Positions 59,309 through 64,000 of a DNA stretch of 64,000 nucleotides are shown here, one piece after another (the stretch's first letter is position 1; every line of letters begins with the position of its first letter). The stretch spans positions 80,322 through 144,321 of the forward strand of contig JACRPF010000004.1 in NCBI GenBank assembly GCA_016214035.1, in the 5' to 3' direction. The notes under the pieces were generated by a model. It was not told the DNA's origin. It saw only the letters and a list, made by a program, of their open reading frames with translations, and made no database searches. The position numbers were made by a program, and so were the translations under genes. This DNA comes from Spirochaetota bacterium. Its GTDB lineage: Bacteria; Spirochaetota; Brachyspiria; Brachyspirales; JACRPF01.

Positions 59309-61159
59309 CTACTGCCCACCTTCATCATCCGTTTTATACGGCGCCACCGTATTCGTAAGCGCATCAATACTCTCCGACATTCCGGTGGTAAGTGTGAGCA
59401 GGTTCGTGGTCATCTTGTTCAGCTCACCCGCCCCGATGGCCATCTCCTCCATGCTCTTCGTGATGGACTCCGATAATTCACGGAGCGCCGTCATCGAATC
59501 CGTCGTCTCACCCGAGCTTTCCATGACCACCGTCAGTGTTTCGCGCATGCCGTTGAGCGATTCATGTATCGTCGTATAATTGCTGCGCACATCCTGCGTT
59601 ATTTTCGCAACCTCCGAGACCGACGCCACGATCTCGGTGACCGCCTTCGACTCCTCATCCGCCGCGTTCTTCACCTCGTGGGTGATAACGAACACGTTCT
59701 CGGATTCCATTGCAAGCGTGGTAAAACTCTTTTCAGTTTCGCCGAGTTCCTCCGCAGTATCCTTGATCTTCATGGCGATGCCCTTGAGGGAATTCTTCGC
59801 CTCACCGGCTTGTTTATTCGATATATCGGAAAGTTTCCGTATCTCATCGGCGACGACCGCAAAGCCCTTGCCGTTTTCCCCCGCGTGTGCGGCCTCGATT
59901 GCCGCATTCATAGCCAGAAGATTCGTCTGCTGCGCGATGGAGACGATAACACCGACGAAATCATTGATGGTGCCCACCGACGACAGAAGCCCGCTGATCA
60001 TTTCCGATGTCTTCTGCATGCGGACTTTACCCTGCGCCGTGACATCCTTGAGCGTTGCCGCCGATGTCTGCGCCCGGTTGGTGACCGCCGCCACGCTCAT
60101 GATGGTCGACGACATCTCCTCGATGGCGGACGCGATCTCGGTGACATTTGCGGACTGGTTTTCCACGATCTGCTGCAGCACTTTCGTCCCGGCAAGGATA
60201 TCGTCGATGCTCCGGACTATGCCCGCGATACCGTGACGCTGCGCCTCGTTGTTCTGATCGGTCTTTTTCACCAGATCATGCTGCTGCTGAACGCTCTGCT
60301 CAACCACGCCTACCGTGGCCGCTATCTCCTGTATCGTCTGCGCGCCCTCGTTCATGCCGGCGATGAACTCGTCGCCGCGTGTGCGGGATGCGGTACTGTT
60401 CTGTTTCACGAGCGCTACAAGAGCCTGAACTTTTGCGGCAAATTTATTGAATGACTCCGCGAGATGCCCCATCTCGTCGGCGGAACGTACGGCGATGCGC
60501 TTGCGCAAATCCCCGTCACCCTCGGCTATGTTATGCAGCATATCGTTAAGCTCGATCAGCGGACGCGATATGACGCGGTCAAGGATTATGCCGAGCACTA
60601 TCGCCGCAGCGACGAGCGAGATGAGCAATATGGCGAATGCACTCAGCATGGAGCGTGTCTGCAGCGCATTGATCGATGTCTGCGTGACACCCACGTGAAC
60701 AGCCCCGACGATCTCCAGGGAAGATGCTACCGGCAGGATCAGCTCGAATACATCACTGCGCGTCAGTACGATGCGCTGTTCGGCATTCGAAAGAACTGCC
60801 GGCGAGTAATCCGGCGCCGGGGCATACCGGTTGGTATTCGTTGCCGCATGATAAAGCACTTTCGATGACTTATCAGAGATGAAGCAGTACACCGCATCCG
60901 GATGTTTGCCGAGATATTCCGACAATGTTTCGTTCATCCCGGAAAGCGAATCGAACGTAAAGAACTGAAGCCCTTTGAGCGCGGTATCAACGATGCGTTC
61001 GGCAGCGGTGAAATTCCTGCTGATATACGCCTCTTTATACACACGCCGGGTACTGATCATGTTCGGCAGCCACATGGCAACCGCAAATGCTGAAATGACC
61101 GGCACAACAGCTATGATTATCTTGATGCGAATGCTTTTAATACGTTGTGCAGCAGCCAT
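59309..61159 (-). CDS. Methyl-accepting chemotaxis protein
   Basis: A 616-residue transmembrane chemoreceptor. TM1 about 12-32, a periplasmic ligand domain (about 33-175), TM2 about 178-203, HAMP (about 204-255; [20 protein letters not shown]) and the signalling domain (about 260-600). The conserved hairpin tip is clear: [19 protein letters not shown] and [14 protein letters not shown]. The adaptation helices flank it. No C-terminal CheR-docking pentapeptide is seen. The ABC substrate-binding protein gene lies 23 bases upstream, same strand, suggesting that the binding protein may present ligand to this receptor. Confidence 0.95.
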   Translation of the reverse strand: MAAAQRIKSIRIKIIIAVVPVISAFAVAMWLPNMISTRRVYKEAYISRNFTAAERIVDTALKGLQFFTFDSLSGMNETLSEYLGKHPDAVYCFISDKSSKVLYHAATNTNRYAPAPDYSPAVLSNAEQRIVLTRSDVFELILPVASSLEIVGAVHVGVTQTSINALQTRSMLSAFAILLISLVAAAIVLGIILDRVISRPLIELNDMLHNIAEGDGDLRKRIAVRSADEMGHLAESFNKFAAKVQALVALVKQNSTASRTRGDEFIAGMNEGAQTIQEIAATVGVVEQSVQQQHDLVKKTDQNNEAQRHGIAGIVRSIDDILAGTKVLQQIVENQSANVTEIASAIEEMSSTIMSVAAVTNRAQTSAATLKDVTAQGKVRMQKTSEMISGLLSSVGTINDFVGVIVSIAQQTNLLAMNAAIEAAHAGENGKGFAVVADEIRKLSDISNKQAGEAKNSLKGIAMKIKDTAEELGETEKSFTTLAMESENVFVITHEVKNAADEESKAVTEIVASVSEVAKITQDVRSNYTTIHESLNGMRETLTVVMESSGETTDSMTALRELSESITKSMEEMAIGAGELNKMTTNLLTLTTGMSESIDALTNTVAPYKTDDEGGQ

Positions 61160-61182
61160 TGTGTATCATGCAGAACCTTATT

Positions 61183-62217
61183 TTATTTCGCCGCGCGGAC
61201 TACGTTCGGCCCGGCCATTTCTAACAGCCCCACCGGGACCGATATGCCGAACTTTTTCGCTTTGCCCAGATCGAATGCAACGCCGTTCTGTTTGGGCCAT
61301 TCGGGAATAAGATCGCTTACTTTTTTGCCTTTGAGAAGCTCTGCAATCATTCTGCCCGACTGTACACCGAATGTATCGAACACGGGGAATATCGCTATTG
61401 TTGCACCGAGACCGTCCATAACATCGCCGCGGCCGAGACCGCAGAGCGGTTTTGTGGCGTTCTGGAACACCATCATCGGGAACTGTTTGCTCACGCCCAT
61501 CTGATCGTTCGCGCTGATGAAAAGATCCACCTGCGAATCGATCTCTTTAACATATACTTTTGCGGCATCAGCCATCTGCTGCGGGCCTGTCTCGCCGGTA
61601 AACGCCGGAACCATTTTATAAATAACCTGAATACCCTTCAGCGACGGATCGGACGCAAGCGCTTCGTCAATCCATCCCTTATAGCTGTGCGACTGCGGCA
61701 TGTCGGCATAGATGAGCCCTATCTTTTTGATATTCGGCATCACCTGCTTGATGAATGCGAGACGCGATTTTACCGGTACGGGAAACGAAACGCCGGTGAA
61801 ATTTGCCGCGGGCGGGTTCTTAAAATCGGCGATGAGACCAACGCCGATTGGGTCGGTCACCCCGGCGAAAACGAACGGCTGCGGTTTTCCATAGGCTACC
61901 TTTTTCGCGGCGCGGGCCGGTATGGTGCCGTTGAGGACAATCACATCATATTTCTTAGGAAGCTCTTCGGTAAGGAGCGTCGTTGCTTTCGCTTCGTCGT
62001 TCTCAACCGAATATGACACCACATTCAGGTTCTTTCCTTCTACAAATCCGTTCGCATCAAGAAACTTCTTCCGCGCTGCCGCCGCTTCAGCAGGCCAGCC
62101 GGTCTTCTGAGTATCGATGACAAGGATCTTCTTCTGCGCCGCAAGCGGAACCGAGACGAGCAGAAACGATACTGCGCAGAGTGTGATGAGGGAGAGACGT
62201 CGAAGTACGGACATCAT
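61183..62217 (-). CDS. ABC_sub_bind-type periplasmic substrate-binding protein
   Basis: A 344-residue exported protein with a signal peptide (about 1-27, ending PLAAQKK). It resembles the ABC_sub_bind family (PF04392), tied to tryptophan/tyrosine and other small-molecule importers: GFVEGKNLNVVSYSVEN, VLNGTIPARAAKKV, PFVFAGVTDPIGVGLI, FTGVSFPV and IGLIYADMPQS. No permease or ATPase is adjacent; instead an MCP gene follows, so it may act in signalling rather than (or besides) transport. ATG 62217 is set by GGAGG. A promoter lies at 62246-62273. Confidence 0.85.
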   Translation of the reverse strand: MMSVLRRLSLITLCAVSFLLVSVPLAAQKKILVIDTQKTGWPAEAAAARKKFLDANGFVEGKNLNVVSYSVENDEAKATTLLTEELPKKYDVIVLNGTIPARAAKKVAYGKPQPFVFAGVTDPIGVGLIADFKNPPAANFTGVSFPVPVKSRLAFIKQVMPNIKKIGLIYADMPQSHSYKGWIDEALASDPSLKGIQVIYKMVPAFTGETGPQQMADAAKVYVKEIDSQVDLFISANDQMGVSKQFPMMVFQNATKPLCGLGRGDVMDGLGATIAIFPVFDTFGVQSGRMIAELLKGKKVSDLIPEWPKQNGVAFDLGKAKKFGISVPVGLLEMAGPNVVRAAK

Positions 62218-62245
62218 AGAGAACCTCCGGAAATGGATTTCTTCT

Positions 62246-62273
62246 ATAATAGACAAGTCTCCGGAAATGTCAA
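62246..62273 (-). promoter_or_regulatory. Promoter for the substrate-binding protein/MCP operon with a direct repeat
   Basis: On the minus strand TTGACA (62273-62268), 16-base spacer, TATTAT (62251-62246). CTCCGGAAAT occurs twice on the plus strand (62225-62234 and 62260-62269), 35 bases apart: one copy overlaps the -35 and spacer, the other the ribosome site. Confidence 0.65.
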
Positions 62274-62316
62274 GAATATAATACAACATTCGTGGCATTT
62301 CATGCATCGCGATGAT

Positions 62317-62345
62317 TTGACATCAGGTGCGTTACGGGATATAGT
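62317..62345 (+). promoter_or_regulatory. Promoter for a leaderless PAS-sensor transcript
   Basis: TTGACA (62317-62322), 17-base spacer, TATAGT (62340-62345), 6 bases, ATG at 62352. No Shine-Dalgarno. Confidence 0.7.
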
Positions 62346-62351
62346 ATAGTA

Positions 62352-64000
62352 ATGATGGGTGGAATGATACTGCTCGGCATATTCATCGTGCTGGTTTCAC
62401 TGCTGCTCGGTTATATGATCGGGCGACGCCGCAAACCGCAGCACAATGTCCCGCACACACCTGCAGAGGACAAGGGTATTCTGGATATTATCGCCCGGAC
62501 GTCTGCTTCCTTCAATACGGCAAAGTCCGCTTCAGAAATCTATAACATCGTGACCGACACCGTCTCCACCCTGATTCCCGACGCTTACCTGATCCTTACC
62601 GAGCGCCTCGAGAACGACAACGCAGTCCGCATCAAAACGATCACCGGCATAGACATATTCCGCAAACAGATCGATCGTATCCTCGGGGCCGAGACACTGG
62701 GCGCATCGTACGATATTCTCGACATACCGGGCGATGAACAGAGCGATTACGCCAGCGGTGAATTGATCGAGATACCCGGAAAACTATACCCGCTCTCCGC
62801 GCAGCGCATCTCCAAAACGATCTGTTCGCTTCTGGAAACCATGCTCGGCATCAGCGCCGTGTATATCATCTCGTTCTCCTATCTCGGAAAAATATTCGGC
62901 GGCCTCACCATCGCGCTCAAACGGGATGCGACACTCCGTAACAGAGAGGCGGTCACGTCGATAGTCCAGCAGGCATCGATCGTGCTGCACCGCATGCGCT
63001 CTGATGAAGCGCTGAAAAAAAGCGAAGAACGTCTCCGTTCGCTGGTTGAAGCCATCCCGTACCCCATTTTCTCAAAAGGCGCCGACCTGCGTTACGAGCT
63101 CTGTAATCAGGCGTTCTCGGATTATCTGGGCATCGAGAAAAAAAAGATCATCGGCAGCACGGTTTTCGACATCTCGCCGAAAGAGAACGCCGAGATGTAT
63201 GACAAGGCGGACCGCGAACTCCTCGCCTCACGAAAGATGCAGCAGTATGAATCGCATGTCCGTTATAACGACGGCACCGAACACGATGTCATATTCTATA
63301 AGGGATGTTATTTCGATATCCGCGGCGAGATTGCGGGCATGGTGGGGCTCATCTTCGACATCACCGACCGTAAACGAACCGAGGCTGCGCTCGCGTTAAG
63401 TGAAACGCGTTTCCGCGAACTGGCGGATCTCCTGCCGCAGGCGATATTTGAAACCGATACCGCGGGCATCCTCACCTACGGCAACCGCGACGCCTACACC
63501 GCAACCGGATATACCGATGACGATGTGCGCGGGGGGCTCAACGTCATCGACATAATCATTCCCGCCGACCGCGACCGCTGCCGGAACAATATGCAGAAAA
63601 GCATCACGGGTGTCAGAGCCGGGAATGAATACACCGCGATCAGAAAAGACGGCACCACGTATCCGGTTATCATCTATTCGTCGCCGATCATGCGTGACGG
63701 AAAATTCGCCGGATTCCGCGGCATACTGCTCGACATCACCGATCGTAAAACCATGGAAAACGCCGTCAAATTCAGTGAGGAAAAATTCGCCACCACCTTT
63801 CACTCAACCCCGGATGCGATCATCATCAGCCGGCTTTCCGACACCATGATCATCGATGTCAACAAGGGGTTTGAAAAGCTCACCGGCTATACCGCTGAGG
63901 AAGCGATTGGCAACTCGGTGGCGAACCTGAACCTTTGGGCAAATGATGATACACGCAACCGGTTCTTGCATCTGCTTAGAATTGAGGGCCGCTGCGATAA
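62352..64000 (+). CDS. Membrane-anchored GAF-like/multi-PAS sensor, 3'-truncated by the window edge
   Basis: A sensor protein that stays open to the window end (549 complete codons visible). One N-terminal membrane segment (about 3-24, ILLGIFIVLVSLLLGYMIG) ends in basic residues. A GAF-like region (about 40-215) follows, then three PAS domains: about 224-345 (SEERLRSLVEAIPYPIFSK; ending FDITDRKRTE), about 350-470 (RFRELADLLPQAIFETD; ending LDITDRKTME) and about 475 on (FHSTPDAIIISR). Each of the first two ends with the DITDRK motif. Such architectures belong to histidine kinases or GGDEF/SpoIIE output proteins; the output domain is outside the window. The ATG is set by the promoter 6 bases ahead. 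Confidence 0.85.
   Translation, partial: MMGGMILLGIFIVLVSLLLGYMIGRRRKPQHNVPHTPAEDKGILDIIARTSASFNTAKSASEIYNIVTDTVSTLIPDAYLILTERLENDNAVRIKTITGIDIFRKQIDRILGAETLGASYDILDIPGDEQSDYASGELIEIPGKLYPLSAQRISKTICSLLETMLGISAVYIISFSYLGKIFGGLTIALKRDATLRNREAVTSIVQQASIVLHRMRSDEALKKSEERLRSLVEAIPYPIFSKGADLRYELCNQAFSDYLGIEKKKIIGSTVFDISPKENAEMYDKADRELLASRKMQQYESHVRYNDGTEHDVIFYKGCYFDIRGEIAGMVGLIFDITDRKRTEAALALSETRFRELADLLPQAIFETDTAGILTYGNRDAYTATGYTDDDVRGGLNVIDIIIPADRDRCRNNMQKSITGVRAGNEYTAIRKDGTTYPVIIYSSPIMRDGKFAGFRGILLDITDRKTMENAVKFSEEKFATTFHSTPDAIIISRLSDTMIIDVNKGFEKLTGYTAEEAIGNSVANLNLWANDDTRNRFLHLLRIEGRCD

Overview
The window looks like chromosomal DNA of a diderm, motile, heterotrophic bacterium, most likely Spirochaetota or a close relative (moderate confidence, from gene content only). 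Signs of an outer membrane are a SurA-type periplasmic isomerase, a large OmpA-family protein with FlgD-like Ig domains, several lipoproteins, and late ADP-heptose genes. A chemotaxis receptor implies motility. There is no rRNA, tRNA, CRISPR, transposase or prophage that I can recognise. Genes are tightly packed, often with 4-bp ATGA overlaps.

Layout. 1-9.8 kb: housekeeping genes (ruvX 3' end, LysM/M23 endopeptidase, membrane pyrophosphatase hppA, YjbQ, a stand-alone nuoN, miaB), interrupted by a 21-bp tandem repeat array and a repeat-rich intergenic stretch. 9.8-21.9 kb: a carbohydrate island with a sugar-isomerase-like protein, GH10 and GH4 enzymes, an ABC-2 transporter pair, a UroD-like protein, a heparinase II/III-like protein, a hexapeptide acetyltransferase and three AraC regulators, each divergent from a likely target. 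21.9-28.9 kb: a secreted-protein block: a 1587-residue TIGR03790-like protein with ten fibronectin III repeats, a barrel-like protein, a lyase-like lipoprotein and another lipoprotein. 29-44 kb: gltX, accB, pgsA, M14 peptidase, ACT/PaaK pair, ribE-surA-murI, HAD, cupin, purC. 44-51.9 kb: a YfhO-like protein, a TPR protein with an Mrr-like tail, hflX, a channel-like six-helix protein without a selectivity filter, and two heptose genes. 51.9-64 kb: an Fe-S aldo/keto reductase, OmpA, a solitary adenine methyltransferase divergent from an AlkD-like repair gene, and a sensory block (MCP, ABC substrate-binding protein, PAS sensor running off the end).

Main observations. Primary promoters are easy to read (TTGACA, a 16-17 nt spacer, TACAAT/TATAAT). 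Seven genes lack a Shine-Dalgarno and instead have the -10 hexamer exactly 6 (one case 7) bases before the ATG, which predicts leaderless mRNAs; they include all three AraC regulators, a methyltransferase, a sensor and miaB. Other items are a family of intergenic palindromic elements at four places, an in-phase 21-bp repeat array, and a voltage-channel-like protein whose pore loop is replaced by an extracytoplasmic domain.
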